A DNA stretch of 64,000 bases from Amycolatopsis nalaikhensis (lineage in GTDB: Bacteria; Actinomycetota; Actinomycetes; Mycobacteriales; Pseudonocardiaceae). Numbering within the stretch: the first letter of the stretch is position 1; every line of letters starts with the position of its first letter. The notes beneath the pieces are model-generated. The model was not told the origin of the DNA, ran no database searches, and saw nothing but the letters and a program-made list of their open reading frames with translations. The stretch lies in contig NZ_CP127173.1 of the NCBI RefSeq assembly GCF_030264295.1, positions 3,541,501 to 3,605,500 of the forward strand, read 5' to 3'. Positions 24,566-32,399 of this stretch are shown one piece after another. Made by a program: the position numbers and the translations under genes.

Positions 24566-25268
24566 CTCGGTCGTCCGCATCGGACTGCTGCTGCCGGAGG
24601 TGCTCGGCACCTACGGCGACACGGGCAACGCGCAGGTGCTCTGCCAGCGGCTGCGGTGGCGCGGGTACGAGGCCGAGGTGGTCCCGGCCGGGCTCGGCGA
24701 GCCGGTACCGTCCACAGTGGACTTGTACCTGCTCGGCGGCGGCGAGGACGGCGCACAGGCACTGGCCGCCGCACACCTGCGCAAGCACTGGCGGGCGCTG
24801 TCGCGCGGCGCGGTGGTGTTCGGGGTGTGCGCGGGGCTGCAGGTGCTCGGCACGCGGTTCCGCGGCCTCGACGGCGTCGACCACGACGGCCTCGGCCTGC
24901 TCGACGTGACGACCGAGCCCGGCGAGCGGCGGGCGGTCGCCGAGCTGGTCGCGACGTCGTCGGGGCTGCTGCCCGAGCCGCTGACCGGGTTCGAGAACCA
25001 CCTCGGGGTGAGCAAGCTCGGCGCCGACAGCGAGCCGTTGGGGCAGGTGGTCCGCGGCACGGGCAACGGCGACGGCACGGAGGGCGCGGTGACCGGCCGG
25101 GTGGTCGGGACATACCTGCACGGCCCGGCGCTGGCCCGCAACCCGGCGCTGGCGGACCTGCTGCTGAGCTGGACGGCCGGGCACCCGCTGGGCCCGCTGG
25201 AGGTGCCGGAGGTCGACCGCCTGCGCGTCGAGCGGCTCGCGGCGACGCGCCGCCGCCGAACCCCGTGA
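24558..25268 (+). CDS. gatD: GatD, glutaminase subunit of lipid II isoglutaminyl synthase
   Basis: 236 aa class I glutamine amidotransferase-like protein of the CobB/CobQ type. The nucleophile is Cys91 (FGVCAGLQVLG) and the partner His188 (YLHGPAL). It supplies ammonia from glutamine to MurT. The GTG at 24558 opens VRDSVVRIGLLLPEVLGTYGD, the family start, and overlaps the murT stop, so expression is coupled. The frame is open upstream, but that part is the murT reverse frame. Confidence 0.95.
   Translation: MRDSVVRIGLLLPEVLGTYGDTGNAQVLCQRLRWRGYEAEVVPAGLGEPVPSTVDLYLLGGGEDGAQALAAAHLRKHWRALSRGAVVFGVCAGLQVLGTRFRGLDGVDHDGLGLLDVTTEPGERRAVAELVATSSGLLPEPLTGFENHLGVSKLGADSEPLGQVVRGTGNGDGTEGAVTGRVVGTYLHGPALARNPALADLLLSWTAGHPLGPLEVPEVDRLRVERLAATRRRRTP
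24710..24722. other. GTCCACAGTGGAC palindrome inside gatD
   Basis: Second copy of the GTCCAnnnTGGAC motif; here it encodes STVD with the codons TCC-ACA-GTG-GAC followed by TTG, both ACA and TTG being unusual in this gene. Confidence 0.6.
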
Positions 25269-25345
25269 GGAAGCGAGACCCGGCCGCCGCCGGTGCCCCA
25301 GTGGCCGGCCAGCAAGCTCCGGCCACCGCTGTTGACGCGCGGCCA

Positions 25346-25513
25346 GCGCCCCAAGGCGGCCTTGGTTGCGTCTCACGCACCGAAGGCCGCCTTGGGTGCG
25401 TCAGACGCACCGAAGGCCACATTGGGGCGCTTGGACGCACCGAACGCCACATTGGGTGCGTTGGACGCACCGAAGGCCACATTGGGTGCGTTGGACGCAC
25501 CCAACGCCACATT
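25346..25513. repeat. array of five 30-bp intergenic units, interrupted by an IS
   Basis: The array starts GCGCCCCAAGGCGGCCTTGG, identical to 1261-1280. It continues as 30-bp units of the form NTGCGTNNNACGCACCG plus AAGGCCACATTGG with small variations (CTC, CAG, TTG at the centre; AAGG or AACG). The last unit is cut after ..CCACATT by the IS element and resumes at 26583 as ATTGGGGCGCTTGG. Because the unit is a multiple of three, all frames stay open, producing spurious repetitive peptides; I do not regard it as coding. Confidence 0.9.
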
Positions 25514-26582
25514 GGGGTTGTTTCATCGTGAACGTGGCTGGTCAGGCCGTCGAGCTCCTGGTGTTTGCCTGTGACGGTAAGAAGTGGTGCCCGGACCAGC
25601 GCGGCGAGCCTGGACATAGGTGAAGCCCTCGGCAAGATCGAGATGTGAGTCAATCACCCGCCGAGGGCTTCGGTCCTCTTTCCTACCAGGTCACCCTTCC
25701 GCTCTCGCGGCAAACCCTGCAACTGGTCGCCGGGCTCATCCGCACCCGCCGATCCCGGCTGCGGTCACGATGGCGCAAAGCCACCCCCGCTGAGCAGGCA
25801 CTAGCGGTACTGGCGGTGCTGCGCCACGACCCGCGCCTGGCCCACATCGGCGGCGGCCTGAGCGTATCCGCGTCCACGGTGCGCCGCTGGGTGCTGGAAG
25901 TCATCGGCCTGCTCGCCGCCCGCGCCACGCGACTGGACCGCGTCCTGCGGCGGCTGGTCGCGCGAGGCGGGTCGGTAGTGCTGGTGGACGGCACCCTGAT
26001 CCGGACCCGGCGCCGCACCGGACGCGCCAACCGGGCCAACTACAGCGGCAAACACAAACAGCACGGCCTGGTCACGCTCGGGCTGACCGACGAGCAGGGC
26101 CGGCTGCTATGGGTCTCGGCAGCGCTGCCGGGCAGGACCGCCGACATCACCGCCGCCCGCCGGCTTCGCATCCGCCAGCACCTGCACGCCCACGGCCTGA
26201 CCCCGGCCGGGGACAAAGGGTTCCACGGCTGGCACAAAGACGTCCGCGCCACCCGCGACTGCCCGGTCTGCGCAGGTCCCTGCGAGCAGGTCGTGCTCAC
26301 CCCTTACAAAGCCGAAGCCCGCCGACCGCTGACCAAGGCCCAGAAACAGGCCAACGCCGCGTTCGCGGCGATGCGGTGCGCGGTGGAAGGCGGATTCGCC
26401 GCCCTCAAACACTGGCACATCCTCGACAAACTCCGTCTCGACACCCGCCACGCCACCACCCTGCTACGCGCTCTGCTCGTGCTCACCCAGCACGAGCAGA
26501 GCGTCCGAGACCCGCAGCCCTGAGCTGGTACCACACCCGGTCCCCCCGCCGTGACCAGCCCAAACCACGATGAAACAACCCC
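25514..26582 (+). mobile_element. IS5-family insertion sequence with perfect 17-bp inverted repeats
   Basis: Terminal inverted repeats GGGGTTGTTTCATCGTG (25514-25530) and its exact complement (26566-26582) flank one transposase gene. The bases ATT occur on both sides (25511-25513, 26583-26585), a 3-bp target duplication. Removing the element plus one ATT restores a normal 30-bp unit of the surrounding array. Perfect ends and an intact transposase indicate a recent insertion. Confidence 0.93.
25645..26523 (+). CDS. IS5-family DDE transposase
   Basis: 292 aa with an N-terminal helix-turn-helix (..RHDPRLAHIGGGLSVSASTVRRW) and a DDE_Tnp_4-type catalytic core. The candidate triad is Asp115 (LVDGTLI), Asp190 (GDKGFHG) and Glu248 (VEGGFAALKHW). 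A Cys pair (CPVCAGPC) lies between. The GTG at 25645 is 131 bp inside the left repeat. The frame is complete with no sign of decay, so the element is probably active. Its codon use is slightly less G+C-biased than that of its neighbours. Confidence 0.92.
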   Translation: MSQSPAEGFGPLSYQVTLPLSRQTLQLVAGLIRTRRSRLRSRWRKATPAEQALAVLAVLRHDPRLAHIGGGLSVSASTVRRWVLEVIGLLAARATRLDRVLRRLVARGGSVVLVDGTLIRTRRRTGRANRANYSGKHKQHGLVTLGLTDEQGRLLWVSAALPGRTADITAARRLRIRQHLHAHGLTPAGDKGFHGWHKDVRATRDCPVCAGPCEQVVLTPYKAEARRPLTKAQKQANAAFAAMRCAVEGGFAALKHWHILDKLRLDTRHATTLLRALLVLTQHEQSVRDPQP

Positions 26583-26624
26583 ATTGGGGCGCTTGGGGCT
26601 CGCGGCCGCGGTTACGCTGCGTTG

Positions 26625-28013
26625 GTGAAGCTGGGCAAGGTGATCGCCGCGACCGGGGTTCGGATGCGCACCACCGCCGTGGCGGTGTTCGCGCTCGCGC
26701 TGGCCATCGCCGCCGCCGGGGTGGTTGTCGTGCTGCTGCTCGAAGAGTCTCTCGACCGCAGCGTCACCGAGAGTGCCCGCAGCACCGGCCGCCAGGTCGC
26801 CATCCAGCTCGTCCGCGAAGGCGCGCGCGACCTCAGCGCGAGCGATGTCGCCAGCACCGGCGACACCGAGGCCGTCACCCAGGTCCTGAACGCCCGCGGC
26901 GTGCCGATCGCGAGCGACCCCGCCATCGTCGGGCACCCGCCGCTGACCGCCGCCCGGCCGAGCGTCGGCCACGAGACCATCGAGACCCTCCCGCTCGGGC
27001 TCAACGGCGACAGCGACGACTACCGCGTCGTCTCCCAGGAGGTCAACGGGCCGGGCGGGCCCTACACCGTGATCTCCGCGCGCTCGCTCGAGCCAGTGAC
27101 CGAGGCGTCGACCCGGCTGACGCTGCTGCTCGGGCTGATCGCCGTGCCGCTGCTGGCGATCTCCGGGCTGGCCGTCTACCGCGCGGTCGGCTCCGCGCTG
27201 CGGCCGGTGGAGCGGATGCGCCGGACCGTCGCGGAGATCTCGACGCGCGACCTCGCCGCCCGCGTCCCGCTGCCGCCGGGCGGGGACGAGGTGCACCGGC
27301 TCGCCGTGACGCTCAACGAAATGCTCTCCCGGCTCGCGTCCGCGCAAGCCGCGCAACGCCGGTTCGTCGCGGACGCCAGTCATGAACTCCGGTCGCCGCT
27401 CTCGACGATCAGCACCGCCCTCGACGTCTCCGGGCGGCACCCGGAAAGCACCGGCGACCTGGTGCCGGTGATCGGCCGCGAAACCGCGCGGCTGCGCGAG
27501 CTCGTCGACGACCTGCTCATGCTGGCCCGCACCGACGACACGACCGACCGCCCGTCGCGCACCGAGGTCGACCTCGACGACATCGTCCGCGCCGAAGCCG
27601 AACGCGTCCGCGGCGAGTGTGCGCTGGACGTCGAGGTCCGCGCCGGTCCCGCGAAGGTGCGCGGCAGCGAGGCCCAGCTGCGGCGGGCGGTGCGGAACCT
27701 GGTCGACAACGCGCGCGGGCACGCCCGCTCGCGCATCCGCGTCACCAGCTCCGTGCGCGGCGACCTCGCGGTGGTCGAGGTCAGCGACGACGGGCCCGGC
27801 GTCGGCGAAGCCGACCGCGACCGGATCTTCGAACGGTTCGTCCGGCTCGACGCGTCCCGCCAGCGCGGCCACGGCGGCACCGGGCTCGGCCTGCCGATCG
27901 TGGCCGGGATCGCGGCACGCCACGGCGGCAGCGCCCGCTACGCCGAGTCCGACGAGCCGGGCGCGCGGTTCGTGCTCGAACTGCCCGTGCTCGACCTGCC
28001 GGAGGAGGAGTAG
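26625..28013 (+). CDS. two-component sensor histidine kinase
   Basis: About 462 aa. A membrane segment is at residues ~16-40 (AVFALALAIAAAGVVVVLLL), then a ~110-residue sensor loop, a second segment at ~160-180, HAMP, a dimerisation box with His253 (VADASHELRSPL), N box LVDNARGHA, G1 DDGPGVGE and G2 GGTGLGLPIV. GTG 26625 is preferred; TTG 26622 is adjacent. A TTACGCT hexamer-like sequence lies only ~10 bases before the start, so the transcript may be leaderless. It overlaps the response regulator by one base. The IS and repeat array lie just upstream and could affect its expression. Confidence 0.9.
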   Translation: MKLGKVIAATGVRMRTTAVAVFALALAIAAAGVVVVLLLEESLDRSVTESARSTGRQVAIQLVREGARDLSASDVASTGDTEAVTQVLNARGVPIASDPAIVGHPPLTAARPSVGHETIETLPLGLNGDSDDYRVVSQEVNGPGGPYTVISARSLEPVTEASTRLTLLLGLIAVPLLAISGLAVYRAVGSALRPVERMRRTVAEISTRDLAARVPLPPGGDEVHRLAVTLNEMLSRLASAQAAQRRFVADASHELRSPLSTISTALDVSGRHPESTGDLVPVIGRETARLRELVDDLLMLARTDDTTDRPSRTEVDLDDIVRAEAERVRGECALDVEVRAGPAKVRGSEAQLRRAVRNLVDNARGHARSRIRVTSSVRGDLAVVEVSDDGPGVGEADRDRIFERFVRLDASRQRGHGGTGLGLPIVAGIAARHGGSARYAESDEPGARFVLELPVLDLPEEE

Positions 28014-28693
28014 TGCGCCTGCTGATCGTGGAAGACGAGCGCGAGTTCGCGGAGACGCTGCGGCGCGGACTGGTCGCCGAGGGCTTCACCGTCGACGTCG
28101 CGCATACCGGGCGCGACGGCCTCTGGCGGGCGACCGAGCAGGAGTACGACGTCGTGGTGCTCGACATCATGCTGCCCGAGCTGTCCGGCTACGAAGTGCT
28201 CAAACGCTTGCGGGCGGCGGAAAACTGGACGCCGGTGCTGATGCTCACCGCGAAGGACGGCGAGTACGACGAAGCCGACGCCTTCGACCTCGGCGCCGAC
28301 GACTACCTGTCCAAGCCGTTCTCCTTCGTCGTGCTGATCGCCCGGCTGCGGGCCCTGCTGCGCCGCGGCGCCCCGGCTCGCCCCGCCGTGCTGGAGGCGG
28401 GCGACCTGCGGCTCGACCCGTCCGCCCGGACCGTCCACAGAGGACAACAACGGATCGAGCTGACCGCGCGGGAGTTCGGGTTGCTGGAGTTCCTGCTGCG
28501 CCGCGCGGGCACCGCGCTGACGAAGAACGAGATCCTCGGCCACGTCTGGGACGCGCACTACGACGGCGACGAGAACGTCGTCGAAGTGTACATCGGGTAC
28601 CTGCGGCGCAAGATCGACGTGCCGTTCGGCACCCGCACGATCGAGACGGTCCGGGGTGTCGGGTACCGCCTCGTGGACGTTACCCGATCGTGA
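28013..28693 (+). CDS. OmpR/PhoB-family response regulator
   Basis: 226 aa. The receiver domain has phospho-acceptor Asp51 (VVLDIMLPE), Lys101 (YLSKPFS) and acidic pocket IVEDE; a winged-helix DNA-binding domain follows from ~130 (LTAREFGLLEFLLRRAGTAL, then GVGYRLVD). The start GTG overlaps the kinase TAG, so the pair is co-translated. It lies 184 bp upstream of the gas-vesicle cluster in the same direction; control of that cluster is possible but not shown. Confidence 0.93.
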   Translation: MRLLIVEDEREFAETLRRGLVAEGFTVDVAHTGRDGLWRATEQEYDVVVLDIMLPELSGYEVLKRLRAAENWTPVLMLTAKDGEYDEADAFDLGADDYLSKPFSFVVLIARLRALLRRGAPARPAVLEAGDLRLDPSARTVHRGQQRIELTAREFGLLEFLLRRAGTALTKNEILGHVWDAHYDGDENVVEVYIGYLRRKIDVPFGTRTIETVRGVGYRLVDVTRS

Positions 28694-28877
28694 TCTGACG
28701 AGGGAAATCCGGAAATTGGTCCCGCTGGGTGTCCCGGCGTTGCGCCATTCGCCGCCGCCGGTTGCCGCAAGTTGCCCAGCCGTTCCCGCGAACCGGTGAA
28801 AAATACCGTACCGCCGCCCGTCTGCGCGTGGTTGTGCCCGTTGCTACGGTGGGCACCCACCCGCGACGAGGAAAGCG

Positions 28878-29207
28878 ATGACGGAATCGCCGGAAACATT
28901 CCTTGCCCCCAGCGACAATACTCCGGAGGCCGCTGAGAAATCCGTTTCCCCGCTCCGCGCCGCCGACGCCATTCACGCGGCGAGGACGCAGTTCGGCGTG
29001 GTCACGGGGCTGACCCCGCACGCCGTGACCGGGGTCCGCACCCGCGCCGACGGCGGCTGGTCCGTGCTCGTCGACGTCGTCGAGCTGGCTCGGATCCCCG
29101 ACTCGACCAGCGTCATGGCCACCTACCGGGTGGACATCGGCGCGGACGGCGAGCTCGGCGCGTGCGAGCGGCTGCGGCGGTTCACCCGGGGCGCCACCGA
29201 CTCCTGA
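28878..29207 (+). CDS. gvpO: gas vesicle protein GvpO
   Basis: 109 aa GvpO family protein (residues ~35-105: AARTQFGVVTGLTPHAVTGV, VDVVELARIPDSTSVMATYRV, LGACERLRRFTRGATD). GvpO is required for or regulates gas-vesicle formation and in streptomycete-type clusters is the first gene, as here. ATG 28878 has a GAGGAAAG ribosome site. The 184 bp upstream carry TTGTGC..TACGGT as a weak promoter candidate. First gene of the operon 28878-30911. Confidence 0.9.
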   Translation: MTESPETFLAPSDNTPEAAEKSVSPLRAADAIHAARTQFGVVTGLTPHAVTGVRTRADGGWSVLVDVVELARIPDSTSVMATYRVDIGADGELGACERLRRFTRGATDS

Positions 29208-29211
29208 AAGG

Positions 29212-29511
29212 TTGGTTGACACACGATTGGCCGCTTCGTCCGATTCATTGGCGGACATTCTGGAACGCGTGCTCGACAAGGGCGTGGTGATAGCCGGTGA
29301 CATCGGCGTCAGCGTCGTCGACGTCGAATTGCTGACTCTGCGGATCCGGCTGTTCATCGCGTCCGCGCAGACGGCCCGGGAAATGGGCATGGACTGGTGG
29401 ACGAACGACCCGTTCTTCGCGCCGAACGCCCAGCGCGACGAACTGGCGGCGCGCGTCGCCGAATTGGAAGCCCGGCTGGCTGTGCCGGGCGGAACGGGGG
29501 AAAAGCGGTGA
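29212..29511 (+). CDS. gvpJ: gas vesicle structural protein, GvpA/GvpJ family
   Basis: 99 aa (94 aa if the start is TTG 29227). It contains the GvpA/J core ILERVLDKGVVIAGDIGVSVVDVE and LLTLRIRLFIASA, followed by a hydrophilic tail with a short coiled coil (RDELAARVAELEARL) that GvpA itself lacks, so GvpJ-like is preferred. Start choice is uncertain: TTG 29212 is too close to GAAAGG (29205-29210), and TTG 29227 is rather far. The stop overlaps gvpF as GTGA. Confidence 0.85.
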   Translation: MVDTRLAASSDSLADILERVLDKGVVIAGDIGVSVVDVELLTLRIRLFIASAQTAREMGMDWWTNDPFFAPNAQRDELAARVAELEARLAVPGGTGEKR

Positions 29512-30236
29512 GCGACTGGCTCTGCGCGTACGCGATCACCCGCAACCGTCCGTCCACATGGGACGTCGAGCCGTCGCCGCGGCTGATCGGCTACCGCGAC
29601 CTCGGCGTGGTCGTCGCCGAGGCGGCACCGGCCCGCTTCGACCGGATCGACACGCTCGACCCGGTCGACAGCGCGCTCGCCGAGCTGGCCCGCGAGCACG
29701 ACGCCGTGGTGCGCGCGGTGTTCCGGCGAGAACCCGTGCTGCCGCTGCGGTTCGGCACGATCCTCGACGGCGAAGCCGCCGCCCGGCGGCTCCTGGAGGC
29801 GGCCTACGACCAGGCCCGCGACTGCCTCGACGAGGTCGACGGGCACCGCGAGTGGGGCGTCCGCGTGCGGCACGCCGAACCCGCGTCGACCACCCGGCCG
29901 GACACCGCGGGCCTGACCGGCACGCAGTACCTCGTCCGCCGCCGCGAGCGGCTGAAGGCGATCCAACGCGCGCGCGAAGACGTCGTCGGCGCCGCCGGGC
30001 GGCTCGAAGAAGCCTTGCGCCGCCACGCCACCGACCACGTCGGCCGGGCCCGGCCGCACGGTGTCCTGGTCAACACGGCCTACCTGGTCGAGACCGGGCG
30101 GGAGGCGGCGTTCCACGCCGAGTTCGAGTGGTTCGCGCGCGAGCTGCGCGAAGCGGGCGCGACGGTCGAGACGTCCGGGCCGTGGCCGCCGTACTCGTTC
30201 ACCGACGTCGAGCTGGGGGCGGCCGCCGATGCCTGA
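29508..30236 (+). CDS. gvpF: gas vesicle protein GvpF/GvpL
   Basis: 242 aa with the bilobal GvpF/GvpL layout: an N-terminal ferredoxin-like lobe (CAYAITRNRP..IGYRDLGVVVAEA, then AVFRREPVLPLRFGTIL) and a C-terminal alpha-helical lobe ending in GPWPPYSFTDVEL, the typical terminal motif. GvpF/L are minor proteins needed for nucleation and bind GvpA. One copy is present where most actinobacterial clusters have two (F and L). GTG start overlaps the previous stop; its own end overlaps the ATG of the next small gene. Confidence 0.92.
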   Translation: MSDWLCAYAITRNRPSTWDVEPSPRLIGYRDLGVVVAEAAPARFDRIDTLDPVDSALAELAREHDAVVRAVFRREPVLPLRFGTILDGEAAARRLLEAAYDQARDCLDEVDGHREWGVRVRHAEPASTTRPDTAGLTGTQYLVRRRERLKAIQRAREDVVGAAGRLEEALRRHATDHVGRARPHGVLVNTAYLVETGREAAFHAEFEWFARELREAGATVETSGPWPPYSFTDVELGAAADA

Positions 30237-30378
30237 CGCCGCCGAGGCCGTCGCCGACCTGCTCGACCGCGTGGTGCACCGCGGCGCCGTCGTGACCGGC
30301 GACGTGGTCATCTCCCTCGCCGGCATCGACCTCGTCCGGCTCGACCTGCGGTTGCTGCTGCTCGGGCTCGAAGGGTGA
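30229..30378 (+). CDS. very short GvpA/GvpS-like protein
   Basis: 49 aa consisting only of the GvpA core: LLDRVVHRGAVVTGDVVISL, then AGIDLVRLDLRLLLLGLEG. This is shorter than GvpA (~70-140 aa) and GvpS. ATG 30229 overlaps the gvpF stop and its own TGA overlaps the GTG of gvpK. It is too short for the automatic minimum of many gene finders but is well embedded in the operon and family-like throughout. Confidence 0.8.
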   Translation: MPDAAEAVADLLDRVVHRGAVVTGDVVISLAGIDLVRLDLRLLLLGLEG

Positions 30379-30596
30379 GCGAGCCCGTCCGGATCCCCGC
30401 CGACGCCGGGCGCGGGCTCGGCCACCTGGTCGTCACCGTGCTCGACATCCTCCGCGAGGTCCTCGAACGCCAGGCGTTGCGCCGGCTCGACGCCGGAACC
30501 CTCACCCCGGCCCAGGTCGAAGACCTCGGCCAGGCCCTGATCGCGCTGGAGCGGCAGTTCGCCGAACTCCGCGCGGCCCTCGACGAAAGGACCTAG
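30375..30596 (+). CDS. gvpK: gas vesicle protein GvpK
   Basis: 73 aa with the GvpK core LVVTVLDILREVLERQALRR, LDAGTLTPAQVEDLGQALIALE. GvpK is a small essential accessory protein of vesicle assembly. GTG start overlaps the preceding TGA; its TAG abuts the GTG of the next gene. Confidence 0.9.
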   Translation: MSEPVRIPADAGRGLGHLVVTVLDILREVLERQALRRLDAGTLTPAQVEDLGQALIALERQFAELRAALDERT

Positions 30597-30911
30597 GTGA
30601 CCAGACCGGGACAGACCGGCGGCCTCGCCGACACGCTCGACATCCTGCTGGACAAGGGACTCGTGATCGACGCCTCGGTGCGGGTGTCGGTGATCGGGAT
30701 CGAGCTGCTGGCGATCGAAGCGCGGATCGTCATCGCCAGCGTCGACACCTACATCCGCTACCTCGAAGCGATGCAACGGCTGCAGGCCTCGCCCGCGCCC
30801 GGGCAGATTTCGCAGGGCCTCGGCCAGACCACCGGCCTGATCCCGCCACCACCGCCGACGCCCGCGGTCGCGGTGCCGGTCGAGCCCGCCGTCCCCGCCG
30901 AACAGCCGTGA
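30597..30911 (+). CDS. gas vesicle protein, GvpA/GvpJ family with Pro-rich tail
   Basis: 104 aa. The N-terminal ~60 residues are a complete GvpA-type shell domain (TLDILLDKGLVIDASVRVSV, IGIELLAIEARIVIASVDTY) and match GvpA more closely than the other two paralogues. Residues ~75-104 are a Pro/Val/Ala-rich tail that lies antisense to the 3' part of the minus-strand gene 30758-31303. It is the best candidate for the main shell protein, although it sits last. GvpN and GvpG are not found in the window. Confidence 0.85.
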   Translation: MTRPGQTGGLADTLDILLDKGLVIDASVRVSVIGIELLAIEARIVIASVDTYIRYLEAMQRLQASPAPGQISQGLGQTTGLIPPPPPTPAVAVPVEPAVPAEQP

Positions 30912-31303
30912 CGCTGCAGCACCACCGCCTTCGAGTTCGGGTCATCCTTGACCGGCGGGCGCGGTTCCCGGCCGCGCACGGCACGCACCTCGTCCCACGC
31001 GATCAGGTCGGATTTGCGACCGGCGCGCCACCACAGGCCCCGTTCGTCGACGACGAAACGATGCGTGCGGGGGAAGAAGCCGATCATGACCAGCACGCCG
31101 CCCAGCGCGAGCGCACCGAAGAGGAACGACGCGGCGGTCGGCGGAAGGTCTTTCGACGACGCCGACGGGGTCCCGGCTTCCGGGAAAATGGCGGCTGCCC
31201 CGAAGATAAGGCACATGACCAGCCCGCCGACGAACGCCCATCTCCCGGTTCGGTACTCGATCGCGGGTGCGTCGGGATCGGGTGACCAGGTCCGTTCGGG
31301 CAT
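30758..31303 (-). CDS. small membrane protein (two membrane segments, PH-like C-terminal part), 3' end overlapping the gas-vesicle gene
   Basis: About 181 aa. Two hydrophobic segments at residues ~25-45 (WAFVGGLVMCLIFGAAAIF) and ~60-80 (FLFGALALGGVLVMIGFF) are followed by a soluble beta-rich part (HRFVVDERGLWWRAGRKSDL, IAWDEVRAVRGRE) like short bacterial PH-type proteins. The last ~50 residues are the antisense of the gas-vesicle gene and look non-native, so the true C-terminus may be shorter or the gene has lost its original stop. ATG 31303 is chosen; 31324 is also possible. Confidence 0.55.
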   Translation of the reverse strand: MPERTWSPDPDAPAIEYRTGRWAFVGGLVMCLIFGAAAIFPEAGTPSASSKDLPPTAASFLFGALALGGVLVMIGFFPRTHRFVVDERGLWWRAGRKSDLIAWDEVRAVRGREPRPPVKDDPNSKAVVLQRHGCSAGTAGSTGTATAGVGGGGGIRPVVWPRPCEICPGAGEACSRCIASR

Positions 31304-31345
31304 GAGGGGGAGCGTAGCGGACATTTCGACCATGAGCGGCTCGGC

Positions 31346-31747
31346 TCAGTTCTTCGAGATCGCCGCCGTCGCGCGAACCACCGCGGTGCAGCGGTTCTCG
31401 ACGTACTCGAGCCCGCCTTCTTCGGCGATCCGCCGGGCTTCGGGCGACACGATGCCCTGCTGCAGCCACAACGCCTTCGCGCCGATCTCGACGGCGTCGC
31501 GGGCGATGCCCGGCGCCTCAGCGGCCGGCCGGAACACGTCGACCAGGTCGACCGGCTCCGGGATGTCCTTCAAGGACCGGTAGACCTTCTCGCCGAGCAG
31601 CTCGGTCGCGGACGGGTGCACCGGGATGATGCGGAAGCCGTGCGCCTGCAGGACGGCGGGCACGCCGTGCGCGGCCTTGGCCGGATCGCGGCTCAGGCCG
31701 ACCACGGCGATGGTCTTGGCGCCTTCGAGGATTTCCTCTGCGTTCAT
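31346..31747 (-). CDS. CoA-binding domain protein (YccU type)
   Basis: 133 aa single CoA_binding_2 Rossmann-like domain: IAVVGLSRDPAKAAHGVPAVLQAHGF, shown here in parts as IAVVGLSRDPAKAAHG and VPAVLQAHGF, then IIPVHPSATELLGEKVYRSL and ALWLQQGIVSPEARRIAEE. Such proteins bind CoA or a related nucleotide; physiological role unknown. ATG 31747 gives the conserved short N-terminus. Confidence 0.88.
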   Translation of the reverse strand: MNAEEILEGAKTIAVVGLSRDPAKAAHGVPAVLQAHGFRIIPVHPSATELLGEKVYRSLKDIPEPVDLVDVFRPAAEAPGIARDAVEIGAKALWLQQGIVSPEARRIAEEGGLEYVENRCTAVVRATAAISKN

Positions 31748-31770
31748 ACCGGTGGAACGCCCGGTGCGCG

Positions 31771-32343
31771 TCAAAGCTTCCAGAGCCGCAGGCCGCGGAC
31801 GCGGTAGACGGGCCAGAGCACATGCCACGGCTTCCGGCGGGCGAACGTCGCGGCGCAGGTCAGGATGTTGCGGGCGGACGTCGTCGCCACCTCGTGGCGG
31901 TCCGGCCACAGCTCGCCCTTGGCGCCGACGGCGATCCGGAACACGGTCAGCAGCCCGCGGCCCTGGAGGTCGTACTTCGCGCCCGTGTCACCGGAGTCCG
32001 GCGCCAGCTCGGCGATTTCGGCCCCGAAGGCGCGAGCCGCCTGCGGGGCGACCTCCGCGGGCACCACGCCGACACTGCGCGTGATCGCCTTGCCGTGCAT
32101 GCGCCGCGCGTACCGGAACAGCAGCGAGCGCTCCCACCACGGCAGCACGCGGTGGTGCGCCAGCAGCGCGGCGCACTCGCCGTGCCCGATCGCGAAGATG
32201 CTCGTCAGCTCATCGTAGGCGCCGTTCGTCGCCGGCTCGTTCAGGTGCAGCCGCACCTCGAAGCGCGTGCGCGCGGTGAGCTCGTCGAGCTTCTCGCGGT
32301 GATCGAGCCGCGCTTTGGCGCGGGAGAGCGACCAATCGGACAT
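31771..32343 (-). CDS. hypothetical protein
   Basis: 190 aa, soluble, Arg-rich, without signal peptide or membrane segment. It is possibly a small effector-binding or DUF-type protein; no motif is recognised. Notable segments are VRLHLNEPATNGAYDELTSI and HGECAALLAHHRVLPWWERS. It starts at ATG 32343, 23 bp upstream of the CoA-binding gene on the same strand, so they may form a two-gene unit. Codon bias is normal, which supports it being real. Confidence 0.7.
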   Translation of the reverse strand: MSDWSLSRAKARLDHREKLDELTARTRFEVRLHLNEPATNGAYDELTSIFAIGHGECAALLAHHRVLPWWERSLLFRYARRMHGKAITRSVGVVPAEVAPQAARAFGAEIAELAPDSGDTGAKYDLQGRGLLTVFRIAVGAKGELWPDRHEVATTSARNILTCAATFARRKPWHVLWPVYRVRGLRLWKL

Positions 32344-32399
32344 CGAACCTCCAGACGTCGCGCACAGGCTAAACGGCACGCGACGTCCGGACCACGGTT

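Noticed and set aside
25346..25513. CRISPR array
   Set aside because: Units are contiguous without unique spacers, and no cas genes are nearby.
25293..25574. Repetitive peptide PKATLGALDAPNATLG-type encoded by the 30-bp array
   Set aside because: The unit length is a multiple of three, so every frame stays open; the same units occur in non-coding position at 1253-1353, and the frame runs into the IS.
28680..30776. Long minus-strand open frame across the gas-vesicle operon
   Set aside because: The plus-strand genes match Gvp families throughout; the antisense frame has no recognisable domain.
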